Made by a program: the position numbers and the translations under genes
IMG/VR virus record: IMGVR_UViG_3300028275_000304
Location: 1 to 64,000 of that record
Strand: one strand, 5' to 3'
Length of the DNA stretch: 64,000 nucleotides
Origin: a virus
Shown: one piece after another, positions 6,566 through 17,700 of the stretch
Layout: each line of letters starts with the position of its first letter
How positions within the stretch are numbered: position 1 is the stretch's first letter
Notes under the pieces: generated by a model
Seen by the model: the letters and a program-made list of their open reading frames with translations, nothing else
What the model was told of the DNA's origin: nothing
Databases searched by the model: none

Positions 6566-9258
6566 GTTGTACCATTATCAGCATAAGGATTTCCTACAGA
6601 ATCACAGTTACAGAATTGACCAGTTGGGTCACCACTGCTTAATGTAATTGTTTGAGGATCACCAGTATAACAGTTGTAATAATGAATCACATCACCTCCT
6701 TCAGGAATAGTTGCTCCATTATACTCCCAATTTCTACAGTTGGCACATACAAAAGCGGTAGTAGTAGTGGTTGTTGTACATTCTACCAAAGGTAGTGTGA
6801 TTGCACTTGAGCTTGTACCAACATACACTGAAGACGCACCACTTGTTCCACTAGTACCGCTTGATCCACTTGTACCTGAACTTCCATCCACACCAGATGT
6901 TCCGTTGATTCCTGAGGTTCCAGATGAACCAGATGTGCCATCAACTCCAGAAGTACCTGATGTTCCATCCACACCACTTGTACCTGAAGTTCCACTAGTA
7001 CCATCAACACCTGATGTTCCTCCTGTTCCATCAGTACCTGATGTTCCACTTGTTCCACTAGAGCCTGCTGTGCCTGAACTACCAGAGCTTCCAGAAGACC
7101 CAGACGATCCACTAGTTCCTGCAGTGCCAGAGGTTCCGCCACTACCGTCAGTACCACTTGTACCAGCACTGCCACTAGATCCAGAAGATCCAGATGTTCC
7201 ACTGGTTCCCCCACTACCATCTGTTCCTGAGCTACCTGCTGTACCGCTTGTGCCTGAAGATCCAGCTGTACCACTGCTACCAGATGATCCAGAGCTGCCA
7301 GAACTTCCACTCGTACCTGTAGTGCCACTCGTACCACTGGTTCCTCCTGAACCATCAGTGCCGCTAGTGCCTGATGTACCTGATGTAGCGCTTGTTCCAC
7401 TACTACCAGATGTACCTGTGGTGCCAGACGTACCAGATGTACCATTAGATCCATTAGTACCAGATGTACCTGAAGTTCCAGATGTAGCACTTGTACCAGA
7501 TGTTCCAGTGGTTCCTGAGGTGCCTGAGGTGCCTGTAGTTCCAGACGTGCCATCTATTCCACTTGTACCAGATGTGCCACCAGTACCTGATGTGCCTGTT
7601 GTACCACTACTACCACTTGAACCAGAAGTTCCTGTAGTACCAGACGTACCTGCTGTAGCAGACGTACCACTTGTTCCAGAAGTACCATCTGTACCGTTAC
7701 CACCTGTAGCACCATCTAGGTTCACTTCCCAAGATGAATATGTACCAGAGCCAGTTTGTCCAGTCACTTGGAAGCTTAAGCTACCAGTGTTTGGATCATA
7801 TGATGTAACGACTGCTTCATTGTGTTTGAAAGCATCGCCTGAATAAGTTATAATGATTGATTGCCCCAGAGTGTATGCCAGTCCTGTACCCACTGTAATA
7901 GTGCCTGTACCAGGAGGGGCTTGTATTGTATATGTGGTGGAGGATGTTGTAGCAAATCTATCACCACTCAAACCTGAAGATCCTGATGTACCTGTAGTAC
8001 CACTTGTTCCAGAAGTGCCTGATGTAGCACTCGTACCACTGGTGCCGCTTGTTGCACTTGTACCAGATGTACCGCTTGTACCTCCAGATCCGTCTGTTCC
8101 ACTGGTTCCTGAAGTGCCAGAAGTACCACTTATGCCAGTGGTTCCTGATGTGCCACTTGTTCCTGCAGTGCCACTAGTACCAGACGTACCTGCTGTACCA
8201 TCTGTACCACTGGTTCCAGCTGTACCACTGGTTCCTGATGTACCTGTTGTACCAGCAGTTCCACTTGTGCCTGACGTACCTGATGAACCTCCTGTACCAT
8301 CAGTGGCAGATGTACCACTTGTACCACTACTGCCAGATGTTCCTGTAGTTCCGCTTGTTCCACTTGTACCTGTAGTACCTGAAGATCCAGAAGTCGCACT
8401 CGTACCACTTGTACCTGAAGTTCCTCCTGTTCCATCAGTTCCAGAAGATCCTGATGTACCAGAGGTGGCAGAAGTACCTGACGTACCACTGGTACCACCT
8501 GTACCATCTGTTGCTGACGTACCTGATGTACCACTTGATCCACTTGTTGCAGACGTACCACTTGTAGCACTTGTACCGCTTGTACCTGTGGTTCCACTAG
8601 ATCCTGAGGTAGCTGATGTACCAGACGTGCCTGATGTGCCGCCAGTACCATTTGTACCGCTTGTGCCTGATGTTCCACTGGTTGCACTCGTACCACTCGT
8701 ACCAGTGGTACCAGAAGTACCTGTTGTGCCGCTTGTACCAGAACTACCAGCTATGCCACTAGTTCCACTCGTAGCGCTTGTACCACTGGTCCCACTGGTC
8801 CCACTGGTTCCTGAGCTACCGCTTGTACCAAACGTTCCATCTGCACCTGAAGTACCACTGGTCCCACTGGTTCCAGAAGTTCCAGAAGTTCCAGAGCTTC
8901 CTGCCAAACCATTGGCAAAAGCTGCTTCTATTTTCTCAATGACTGTCTGAACATTATCGTTGGTGTTAATTTTTGTATAGATCAAATTGGGTCCTTCATA
9001 GAACACACAAGTGGCGTTCAATATAATTGGACAAGGGTTAGCAGCACATATGACTGGGCTGGTTGTAAAAGAATCATTTTGGCTATGATTGCCAAAGAGT
9101 TTAGATATGAACGGTACTTTGTCTGAATCATTAACTGGTTCAGGATCAGGCACATAGGTATATATCGGTGTATTATCTACACAGTCAGGAGTTGACTCAC
9201 CTGAAGTACCAGATGTGCCACTACCCCCATATTGGAGTATATTAGGAAGTACGTTCAT
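6541..9258 (-). CDS. Collagen-like (Gly-Thr-Ser repeat) fibre protein
   Basis: 905 residues. The N-terminus contains CVFYEGPNLIYTKIN (near 79-93) and a D-x-x-x-x-x-I-x-K-I continuation, an anchor-like module shared with three other proteins here. Residues about 120-430 and 515-815 are Gly-X-Y triplets dominated by GTSGTS and GSSGTS, a proline-free collagen-like rod. A beta domain sits between them (about 432-515). The C-terminal about 80 residues form a Cys-rich module that starts after a short Thr run, contains C-x-N-W-x-Y-N-G, and ends in TLTQIGIC. A similar module ends the 174-residue protein at 35081-35605. The end appears truncated by a 20-bp tandem duplication. It is probably a trimeric virion fibre. 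Confidence 0.8.
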   Translation of the reverse strand: MNVLPNILQYGGSGTSGTSGESTPDCVDNTPIYTYVPDPEPVNDSDKVPFISKLFGNHSQNDSFTTSPVICAANPCPIILNATCVFYEGPNLIYTKINTNDNVQTVIEKIEAAFANGLAGSSGTSGTSGTSGTSGTSGADGTFGTSGSSGTSGTSGTSGTSATSGTSGIAGSSGTSGTTGTSGTTGTSGTSATSGTSGTSGTNGTGGTSGTSGTSATSGSSGTTGTSGTSATSGTSATSGSSGTSGTSATDGTGGTSGTSGTSATSGTSGSSGTDGTGGTSGTSGTSATSGSSGTTGTSGTSGTTGTSGSSGTSGTSATDGTGGSSGTSGTSGTAGTTGTSGTSGTAGTSGTDGTAGTSGTSGTAGTSGTSGTTGISGTSGTSGTSGTDGSGGTSGTSGTSATSGTSGTSATSGTSGTSGTTGTSGSSGLSGDRFATTSSTTYTIQAPPGTGTITVGTGLAYTLGQSIIITYSGDAFKHNEAVVTSYDPNTGSLSFQVTGQTGSGTYSSWEVNLDGATGGNGTDGTSGTSGTSATAGTSGTTGTSGSSGSSGTTGTSGTGGTSGTSGIDGTSGTTGTSGTSGTTGTSGTSATSGTSGTSGTNGSNGTSGTSGTTGTSGSSGTSATSGTSGTSGTDGSGGTSGTSGTTGTSGSSGSSGSSGSSGTAGSSGTSGTAGSSGTDGSGGTSGTSGSSGSSGSAGTSGTDGSGGTSGTAGTSGSSGSSGSSGSSGTAGSSGTSGTSGTDGTGGTSGVDGTSGTSGTSGVDGTSGTSGVDGTSGSSGTSGINGTSGVDGSSGTSGSSGTSGTSGASSVYVGTSSSAITLPLVECTTTTTTTAFVCANCRNWEYNGATIPEGGDVIHYYNCYTGDPQTITLSSGDPTGQFCNCDSVGNPYADNGTTLTQIGIC

Positions 9259-9266
9259 GTTCTAAA

Positions 9267-9662
9267 TTAATGTACGATTTTCAATACGTCACCTGTACGG
9301 TACACTTGACCTTGGAGTAAACCACCCAAAATGGCAGCAGCATTATCAGCATATTCAGGGGCTCCTGTGTAAGGAACAGAAAGAAGAATCCTCCAGTCTA
9401 AGGCTCCTGTGCCTGTAGTTTGGGCATAATAAAGATTCTTGGGTCCACTGGTTCTTAAATAGAGCTGTCCCAAGTAGATGGCTCCAGCTGTAGGAGCACC
9501 AGATCCTGTTACAGGAACCAGATTGTCATTAATCTTCTCTAACGCAACCTGTAAAGAGTCTAGGGGGTTTACGTCAATGTTAGTCAAATAGTCACCGTTA
9601 TAAAGAACGCACAGAGCATTCTCATAGGTGGCACATGTTGGGCAAATTGCAGCAGTACGCAT
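9267..9662 (-). CDS. Small fibre-associated protein with anchor module
   Basis: 131 residues. It begins with two CxxC-like Cys pairs and CVLYNGDYLTNID, followed by D-S-L-x-x-A-L-E-K-I, the same module as in the collagen-like fibre. The middle segment (AGAIYLGQLYLRTSGPKNLYYA) and the C-terminal LQGQVYRTGDVLKIVH are found, in my recollection, in short phage tail-fibre tips. It sits 8 bp upstream of the collagen-like fibre gene. It may be a fibre cap or an adaptor that seats the fibre on the virion. Precise function unknown. Confidence 0.65.
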   Translation of the reverse strand: MRTAAICPTCATYENALCVLYNGDYLTNIDVNPLDSLQVALEKINDNLVPVTGSGAPTAGAIYLGQLYLRTSGPKNLYYAQTTGTGALDWRILLSVPYTGAPEYADNAAAILGGLLQGQVYRTGDVLKIVH

Positions 9663-9667
9663 ATAAG

Positions 9668-9698
9668 CAAAATTAGTTGTTAGTAATGTATTTTCAAT
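9668..9698 (-). promoter_or_regulatory. Possible Bacteroidota-type promoter before the fibre genes
   Basis: On the minus strand ATTG (9695-9698), 19 bp and TAATTTTG (9668-9675). The -7 box is perfect but the -33 box has one mismatch. The transcript would start almost at the start codon of the 131-residue gene, which makes it less certain than the other sites. Confidence 0.35.
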
Positions 9699-9729
9699 GA
9701 GTTATGAAGAAATAAACGACATAATATAG

Positions 9730-12700
9730 CTATCGTATACCATAGTTCTTTTGCATCTTTATACCCAGGTCTTTGGCAGCATCTGGGTAGAACATTGGGA
9801 GGTAACCAACCATCTGATTGGTGAATGGGAAGGTACGCATCCAATACTTGATAACATATGTATCTTTTACAGTTTTCTCATCACCTTCTATAAGAGCCCA
9901 GTTTTCTACAAAGAAGTTACCCAGTCCCTTTCTGAAGTTCTCAATCAGGGAGATGGCTGGGAATATGTTTCCAGATACAGTTTTGAGGATGGCTGTAGGA
10001 TCGTAGAAATAGCTAATCTCATCCTTAAACTTATCAGCCATCTTTACAAGGAACCTATATTGGTTCTTGACAGAAGGATCTTCCTCATCATCTGGAAGGT
10101 TCTTTATGCCTGCCACAAGGATGAGTAGGCTTACGTAGAATATTACGTCTATTATCTGAGACCTAATGTTTCCTCTGACAAGATCTATAAACTGTGCCTC
10201 TGTCATATCTAGTTCCTTGCCTGTGTCCTTCTTATATTCATCCCTCTTCTTTTCATAAAGCTGTCTCATGAATTCAACCCCTCTCTCATTAGCCACTAGA
10301 GATCCATGGAGATTACCTAACATTCTGAATAGGTCTTCCTTGATAATCCTAAACACCATTCTTGTTCTTCCCCATTCGTAGGCATCAGAGGCTGAATTGT
10401 ATTTAACATTACCAAATCTTACATCAATCAGACGAGGAATCCAGTTTTTAAACACCATGAATGACTTACCATATACACTCATGTTTATCATTCTGAGATC
10501 ATCTTCTGACAAGTTACCAAGCGCAGCTTTGCTCAGACTTTGTACGTTCCTTCTGAGATCAACAACACTTTGTGACTGTTGCTCAACACCAGGTATAACT
10601 AGTTTATTATCAACGATTTGTGAAACTTTTAATACACCCTTCTCTTCAACAAGTTTCTTAACATCCTCCTCAAATTGATTCTCTAGGCTTTTTCTTTGCT
10701 CCACCCCACCAGCATATATGTTTGCATATTTAGGCTGAGACCTTAGGTATTCTCTAGCATTCACCACTTCTCCATCTTGAACAATAGTGTTCTTGAGGAA
10801 GGAAAGGAAGTTGGCAGTTTGTACATTCCAGTCAGACTTTCTCATAAGGAACATCAGCCCATCTTGTAAACTCTCCTGTGTCAATGTGCTGAGAGAAAGC
10901 TTCTTTGCAAACTCCCTGTTATAGTTTTCTGTCAGAGGGAGGAAGTATTCAAGAGCAGCTATTATTTTCTTTTGGTTAGGAACATTGAGCTTCTGTGTGA
11001 ATATCTCAAGCTCACTAGCCAGATAATCACCCTTGGTGAAATACTTACCAGAGTTGATGATAGACTGAGCATTACCACCAAAGAAGTTGGAAGATGCTGA
11101 CAGGAGGTTTAGTCCAAGAGCACTCAGCTGGAATGTGCTGTTCAGATTGTCAATAACCTTATTAACACTCACTTGTCTTTCAGACAGACCCTCTGGGAAT
11201 ACGTTTATTCCAAGCTTCTTGTTCAATGTCTCACCCCAATTACCAAGCTTTCCAAGCAGCTGATCAAATGTCTCACTTGTAACATATCTCTGACCATATA
11301 TGATGGATTTCATCATATCATCGTAGAGCTTGGAGTTTTCATTATTGTCTGGAGTGTATTGGAGAACATCATCTTTGTATTCTGTTTTTCCAAATATAGA
11401 GGTGGCAATTGCCTTCTTGTTCCTCTCAACACCAGACACAAGTCTCAACTGATCCTCCATCTGTTTCAAATACTTATATCTAATGGCTGCCTCATTATAG
11501 AAAGCCATTGTCCTGAACAGGTCTTCGCTCACTTCTCCTTCTATAGGAGATGTGAAATACTTAGGGATGACATTGATGGGTTTGCCTGACAATGGATCAG
11601 TTTGACCATATCCTATATCTCCTTCATCAATAGATATGCTTCTGAAGAACTGTTCACCAAGTCTAACGTTTCCTCCCATTACAAGTTTCTCTGTAAGGGT
11701 TTTTCTTACAAATGGCAGGAACACCCTAGCGCTGTCTCTTCTTATATATCCAAGATCTCTGTATTCTTCGTTCTTGTCTCTAATGTAATTATAGAAATCA
11801 AGAGCAGCTTTGTTCTTTGGATCGTTCAGCTCTTTCCATTCTTTAGACACCCATTTCTCTGCTGCATGTTTCTTTACAAGATCATAAAGCAACCATCCTG
11901 GAGATTCTGTAGTGGTTGTGTTGTATAAAGCTCTAGCCTGGTTTATTTCATATTTAAGCTCATTTGGAAGATCTGCAGGATTCTTTGTCTCCTCATATCT
12001 CTGCATTCTTGCAGCTTCTTCTTGGTTCTCAAACACCCTAGGTCTGTCAATAATTCTTTGTATCTCTTCCTTGAGCTTCTCAGAAAGGTCTTTGTTGTAT
12101 TCAGCAACATTGATGTTAGCTCTCACCCAATCATAATCCTTAGCCTCTATCTTCTTCTTAAGGGTGGAGAAGAACTCAGGATTGAACTCATCAATAAGCT
12201 CGTTCTTTCCTTTCTTCTTGATAATATCAAAATAGCTTTTTGCTGTAAGTCCTTTAGATCTTGCCCATTTATCGTAGGCTTCCTTTATAGACAGCAGTCT
12301 TTTGTTCTCGTTGATTGCCTCCATTCCAGAATAAGCAAACGCTTTGTTTGCCTTTTTGTAAAGGATTTGTATAGCTCTTGTCTGTAATGTTGATGTGGTT
12401 CCAAAGAGTTTTGTAAAACCTTTTATTATTTTCTCTGGAGACAACAAGGAATCTATTCCTTCAGACTTAGCAACTATTTCAGAAGCAAAGTTGTTTATAA
12501 CACCATCCTCACCTTCTAGCTCATTCATAAGAGATCTGGCAGCATCTGCTGTCTTTCTTAAGTCTTCATTAAGCTTTGCATCCTCTTCTGACAGTTCTTC
12601 TGGGAACAGAAATCTCAAATCCACATCAAGATTGGTGTAGGTTCTCAAAGACTCCTGTGCTGTAATAAGATCTGCAGCAAACTCACTAACCTGTTGGTCT

Positions 12701-14742
12701 GTGAAAGACTTAGGATCTTTTCCTTCAAACTCATTCTTATATCTCTGTAGGAGCTTCTTTATCTGTATGTTTAATATCTTAGCTTGTCTAAGTAGAGGTC
12801 TCACCTCTCTCTTCATCTGAAGATGTCTGATTGCCTGGAACAGTGAGTTGAGCTGTTCTCTTTTGCTCAATGTTTCAGAAGGCAACACTCTTCTCTCAGA
12901 AAACTTTTTGTATACAGCATTGAGTTTTTCAAGAATGCTGTCAAGCTTTTTGCTACCTGTTTTCTCATCAATCAAAGCAAGAGGTAATAAATAATCTTCA
13001 TCAATGTTGTTCACCACAACATCTCCAATCCTCACCTTCTCAAGCATTGGAAGAACACCAGACCTTGCATCCCCTCCTGTGTAAATAGCCTGTATAGGAA
13101 TCATCCTAGTCTGTTCAAAGTTTCCAGGCTTAACACCATACACGCTCTTTAGGATGAGCTTATACTGGTCCATTTGTATTCTCCAGCTATTGACATTATA
13201 CCAAGGAATCTCTTGGAATTGATCTGTCTTAATAGCCATGAACTTCCAGTCAAGAACATATGTATTTCCTTCTGGTGTAATAGCAAGGAAGTCCACTGTA
13301 CCAGCTATAGATCTGTTAGGATCGTAGATGGTCACCTCACTAGCAAATCTCACCTTACCACCACCCTGAGCATTGATCACTCTAATTCTTTCTTGTAGAT
13401 TGTCCTTCAGAACACTAAACATAGACCTGTCTGAAGCAGGCACCTTGGCTAATGCTACATCCTCATCCAAAGGAACATCTCTTACAAATCCGTTCTCATC
13501 TATGAACATGCCAAATGCAAGTTCTAGATATTTATGGCCAGCTGTACCCTTCTCTTTCTTAAGTTCATCAAGTGCCTTTTGGTAGTCACTCTTTGTTAAA
13601 TCCTTCTGGTCACGCTGTCTGGAATACCAATCTTTAGAAAGATCTGTCACCCTTCTTCTGATTTGCTTTCCATCTATGAAGTATCTCTCAACTTCCTCAC
13701 CATCCTCTATAACAGTTTTTTTCTCTATCTTAGAATCCACCTCTTTTATTTTATTAAAGATGGTGGTCTGTGGATCATTTGCCTGCTGAAGGAAAGCTAA
13801 ATCTATATCAGCTCTGATGTCATCCGCTGTACCTATTTTCTTTCCAGAGATGATGTCCATAGCTGCCTGGTCAAATCCACTCTTTGTGAATAGTCCTTTG
13901 AGCCATTCCATAATCTTTCCCCACCAACCAAGTGCTTTCTCAAGGTTCTGAGGATTGTCCACAGCTCCCTCACGGTTCTTAATAACCACCTCAGCCAACA
14001 CCTTTGCTATAGCCTCGTCTTTAAGTTTGAGGACATCTGGCTTACCATCCTTTGTCTGATAGAGAGGATCAGACGCATAGTCAGCAAACACTTGCTTTAA
14101 TATCCTATAGTTGTTTATCTCACTCAACAGCTTCTTGTAAAGGGCTGGGTTTGTTTGCTTTATAATCTCAACAGCAAAGTGCATTGCTTCCTCAGGAAGA
14201 GCTTCAGCCTCTTTACCCTCTACCACCTGTATAAGCTTCTGCATAATAAGAGCTACACCATTTGCATTCTGCTTCTCACCATTTACAACAATCTGTTGCA
14301 TAGGTTTGATGTTAACACCAATACGATTGAGGAAGTCTTTTATCATGGCCACAGTGGCAGGAGAAGCTTTTGACATATCTAAGTCTTCCTTCTGTAACAT
14401 AGCATTCTTAGGATCTGTCTTTTGTTCTTCAGGAAGTCTATTGTATTCGTGTTCTACATAATTAGGATTGACATCCAGAGTTATTGTAACTGGATCATAA
14501 TCAGAAACGTTTGTAACATATCCAGTTACAGCATTATTAAATGACTTTCTAACTTGTGCCAGCTTTCTTTTAGCTATATTCAAGGCTTGAGTTCTACTCA
14601 AAGCTTTTGTCCCAGCAGCATCCACTTTACCATTTATTCTTATGGTGTCATCAGATATACGGGAATAAGTGTACCTACCTTCAAACATTTCGTTGAAAGC
14701 TTTGTCCAATATTGCCTTTTTAACATCTAGTCTACAAGCCAT
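9730..14742 (-). CDS. Giant virion/cargo protein with PD-(D/E)XK nuclease domain
   Basis: 1670 residues. A PD-(D/E)XK nuclease-like core is visible near 440-530: Asp484 in GTVDFL, then Asp498-Trp-Lys500 in VLDWKF, and a downstream QMDQYK helix. This is the RecB/Cas4-like arrangement. The remainder is mostly long charged helices. A single strongly hydrophobic stretch (IFYVSLLILVAGI, about 1530-1546) could be a membrane segment. The gene overlaps the vRNAP-fusion gene by one base (TAATG) and lies in the block that encodes ejected cargo proteins in crAss-like phages. It may be delivered with the DNA and act on host DNA or during membrane passage; both are inferences. Confidence 0.75.
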   Translation of the reverse strand: MACRLDVKKAILDKAFNEMFEGRYTYSRISDDTIRINGKVDAAGTKALSRTQALNIAKRKLAQVRKSFNNAVTGYVTNVSDYDPVTITLDVNPNYVEHEYNRLPEEQKTDPKNAMLQKEDLDMSKASPATVAMIKDFLNRIGVNIKPMQQIVVNGEKQNANGVALIMQKLIQVVEGKEAEALPEEAMHFAVEIIKQTNPALYKKLLSEINNYRILKQVFADYASDPLYQTKDGKPDVLKLKDEAIAKVLAEVVIKNREGAVDNPQNLEKALGWWGKIMEWLKGLFTKSGFDQAAMDIISGKKIGTADDIRADIDLAFLQQANDPQTTIFNKIKEVDSKIEKKTVIEDGEEVERYFIDGKQIRRRVTDLSKDWYSRQRDQKDLTKSDYQKALDELKKEKGTAGHKYLELAFGMFIDENGFVRDVPLDEDVALAKVPASDRSMFSVLKDNLQERIRVINAQGGGKVRFASEVTIYDPNRSIAGTVDFLAITPEGNTYVLDWKFMAIKTDQFQEIPWYNVNSWRIQMDQYKLILKSVYGVKPGNFEQTRMIPIQAIYTGGDARSGVLPMLEKVRIGDVVVNNIDEDYLLPLALIDEKTGSKKLDSILEKLNAVYKKFSERRVLPSETLSKREQLNSLFQAIRHLQMKREVRPLLRQAKILNIQIKKLLQRYKNEFEGKDPKSFTDQQVSEFAADLITAQESLRTYTNLDVDLRFLFPEELSEEDAKLNEDLRKTADAARSLMNELEGEDGVINNFASEIVAKSEGIDSLLSPEKIIKGFTKLFGTTSTLQTRAIQILYKKANKAFAYSGMEAINENKRLLSIKEAYDKWARSKGLTAKSYFDIIKKKGKNELIDEFNPEFFSTLKKKIEAKDYDWVRANINVAEYNKDLSEKLKEEIQRIIDRPRVFENQEEAARMQRYEETKNPADLPNELKYEINQARALYNTTTTESPGWLLYDLVKKHAAEKWVSKEWKELNDPKNKAALDFYNYIRDKNEEYRDLGYIRRDSARVFLPFVRKTLTEKLVMGGNVRLGEQFFRSISIDEGDIGYGQTDPLSGKPINVIPKYFTSPIEGEVSEDLFRTMAFYNEAAIRYKYLKQMEDQLRLVSGVERNKKAIATSIFGKTEYKDDVLQYTPDNNENSKLYDDMMKSIIYGQRYVTSETFDQLLGKLGNWGETLNKKLGINVFPEGLSERQVSVNKVIDNLNSTFQLSALGLNLLSASSNFFGGNAQSIINSGKYFTKGDYLASELEIFTQKLNVPNQKKIIAALEYFLPLTENYNREFAKKLSLSTLTQESLQDGLMFLMRKSDWNVQTANFLSFLKNTIVQDGEVVNAREYLRSQPKYANIYAGGVEQRKSLENQFEEDVKKLVEEKGVLKVSQIVDNKLVIPGVEQQSQSVVDLRRNVQSLSKAALGNLSEDDLRMINMSVYGKSFMVFKNWIPRLIDVRFGNVKYNSASDAYEWGRTRMVFRIIKEDLFRMLGNLHGSLVANERGVEFMRQLYEKKRDEYKKDTGKELDMTEAQFIDLVRGNIRSQIIDVIFYVSLLILVAGIKNLPDDEEDPSVKNQYRFLVKMADKFKDEISYFYDPTAILKTVSGNIFPAISLIENFRKGLGNFFVENWALIEGDEKTVKDTYVIKYWMRTFPFTNQMVGYLPMFYPDAAKDLGIKMQKNYGIR

Positions 14743-17700
14743 TATTTACATTTTTCGTCTTTAATGTCTAGATCTTTATTAGGAAACTCTTTAGCAGATA
14801 TCTCTTCATTTCCTTTTCTATAGTCACTCACTCTTTTTGAAGCACTGGTCAGATCATTCACAATATCATTAATTGCACCTCTTATAGCTTTAGCAGGTGA
14901 TTTATCATATATGTTTTCATAATGAAGCCATATCATTTTTGCCAAAAGAGTTTCATTATCAATACTAGCATCTACAACATTTCCATCTTCATCAAACTCA
15001 CGAGGTGTTGGAACCTTATTCAAAAACTCAAGAGCTTCCTTGTTTTTACCTTCTGCAATTAATCTTTCACCCTTGTCAATGTTTTCTTTGTAGGTCTTGA
15101 AATCTTCAAATACATAATTCAATTTAAACTCATTATCAATAAGACCTATCTCATAAGCTTCACCTACTGTTGAATTTTCTTCAGCCAAGTTTATTGTAAT
15201 TAACTCATTTATATCTGTGTCACTAACTTCTTCATCAACTAATTGTGAAGGTACAACTTGTTTTTCAGCTTTAACAACGCCACTAAAATAATTTATAATG
15301 TCCTCATCAGGAATCTCATTATCAATCTGAACAGTTCCATTGTTGTATATAGAACGTCTGTTGTCAGCATAGTATTCAGAAGCACGGTTGCCATCTCCCA
15401 ACAGGTTTACAAGCTTGTATACATATTCTCCCTTATATGTTGTTACAGGATTACCCAAAGCATCTCTCACCTTCTGATAGCCATACACATTATCTACAGA
15501 TAGGTCTCCTGACTTTCTTCTGTTGTAGACAGCTGCATTTGTTATGGTGAGACCTGTTTCCATGTCAACCAATTCTCCAAGGTTTTCAATGAGTGTGATT
15601 CTACGAACCTTCAAAAACTCGTATTGTGCATCTGAAGAGTTAAACTTAGGATCAATCAACATTATTCTCCTGTCAAGGTCATCTTTGATTCCCAATTCTT
15701 TTATTGCCCCAAATGATGGAGATTTATATCTGTAATATTGATTGCCATATTGGTCTTCAAAAGGTGCTACACTTTCATCTTCAAACAGCTTTATCTTAGC
15801 TACAGGCATCACATTATCATCGTTCCAGTTGTTCTTTTGGAAAGCTCCTTTAGAGAACAATTGTACATCCAATGTTGGAGCCAGAGAATCAATAATAGGC
15901 TTCACCTTCTCAGAATACTTCTCTGGAGGAATAATGTTCTTTATGGATATAGAAGAGTCATAAACTCCCTGTATCAGAGCCACCTTAACAATGTTGTTGA
16001 AGAGGTCAGGATCAACATCATTCAGCTCTCTCATCATCTCTGTGTAAATGTTCTCATCTACAGGATCTGTTATCTTCACTCTAGTTTTGATGCTTTGAGC
16101 ACCTCCCTCTCTATCACCAGTTACAACTTGGAGCTCGTTAAGTATTCTCAATGTTGGGTATTTCTTCTTTGCCTGCTCAAGCTGTTTAGCTACAGAGTTG
16201 TCTCCAAGTGTTAAGCTTGCAAGCTCCTCATTTAGATTGGTCTTGGTTTGAATGATGTAATCAATGAAGCTAGCCTTGAGTTTACTTGCCACCTTCTCAA
16301 AGTTCTCATCTGCCATAAAGTCCACTTCTTCATAAGGTGTTAATACTGAGTCAGTTATCACTCTAAACTTGTCTTGCTCAGTCTTAATTATCTCTCCCAT
16401 AGAAGACATCATCAAGTCAATCAAGTCTCTTTGGTTACCTATAAAGGAAGCATTGAGGATTTTCTCTGCACAGCAGAAGATGTTTTTCTGTTGAGCAATT
16501 CCTGTTTTGGTTTGCTTCCTTGAGAAGGAATCTGAGTTTCTTGACTTAGATGTGTCATAGTTGATGGCTTGTGTAAGTTTGTAACTATACTGAGCCATCT
16601 TGGCATATTTCAAAAACTCATCAAGGATGTTATGCTGTTCAGCATTCTGTTCACTCGTGAGACTTTCTTTTGCGTATTGTTCAATATTATTATCAAAGTT
16701 TTTTATATCTATACCCACTGTGTAAGTGAGTGAGGATGTAGTGGGGAAGAAAGCTTTGACAGCTTTTACGTTTGCAGAAGAGAACAATCTCTTGTCTCCT
16801 TTTCCTTCCAGATAAGAAATGTACTTTCTGATGATGGGCTGGTTAATAAACTTAGAAACGTATGCACCTGATCCAATTCTCTCAAGGAACATGGTTGGAC
16901 TTATCAGCAAATCTGAATAGATGATATCCATGATGAATCTATCCTTAGACACATCAAGAACAGCTGTACCATATCCAGCAAGTCTGTCAGAAATGTATTG
17001 ATTGTTTCCATCAGCAGTTTTAGATCCAGACAATGAAAGACGTTCTATTCCATTGATATTCACAGTGTTATGTGGAAGAACTATACTACCATTTCCAATA
17101 ATTGACCTCTCAAAGTCAGACAACTGTGACAGTTTTAAAGGATCTAGATGAGTTTGGGTTTTTTGGAATAGAGAATGAGAAGTGATGTTTGTAGCAACAA
17201 TACCTATCCATGCCTTACCTGTGATGAAGTCATTTCTAAGTGTGGTCATGTATGTACCATCCAGAAGTCTGTTCTTCACCTTATCAGTATCTATTCCTCT
17301 AAGTCTGTTTATTTCATTTGCCACTTCCTTCAAACCAGCATCATTGGTAGGAACAAGTCTTCTATCATAGTTGCCAGGAAGGGTGAGCATATTCTCAAGA
17401 GTTTGGAAGTATTCATTCTCAAGAGCACGGTTGTACATGTCGTTCACATATCTATCTCTCATAGTAGCTTGGAGATTTGCATCTCCTAAACTTTCAAGTT
17501 CCTTTATAAGGACATCAGCACGATCTTCTGCTGTAGCATCTTCAAGAAGCAAATCCAGAAGGTCTGAGTATCTTTCTACCAGATTGTTTGGATCTTCAAG
17601 TCCCAGGTCAAGGATTTGCAGAGCATCCAATATCTCAGCTTTATTCACCTTCTTCTTCTCAAGTCTATCATCAAACACCTTACCAAAGAAATCCTTTGTA

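Noticed and set aside
6840-8900. Dense short repeats that could suggest a CRISPR array
   Set aside because: The repeats are 9-bp codon triplets in an open frame with no spacer-repeat structure and no cas genes.
6740-8950. Long plus-strand open frames of Pro/Val/Leu repeats antisense to the collagen-like fibre
   Set aside because: They are the complement of the Gly-Thr-Ser repeat codons; repetitive composition keeps the frame open. No leader or promoter is visible.
11173-12136. Plus-strand open frames within the nuclease and vRNAP genes
   Set aside because: They lie antisense to long coding genes of recognisable families and show hydrophobic, low-quality translations typical of shadows.
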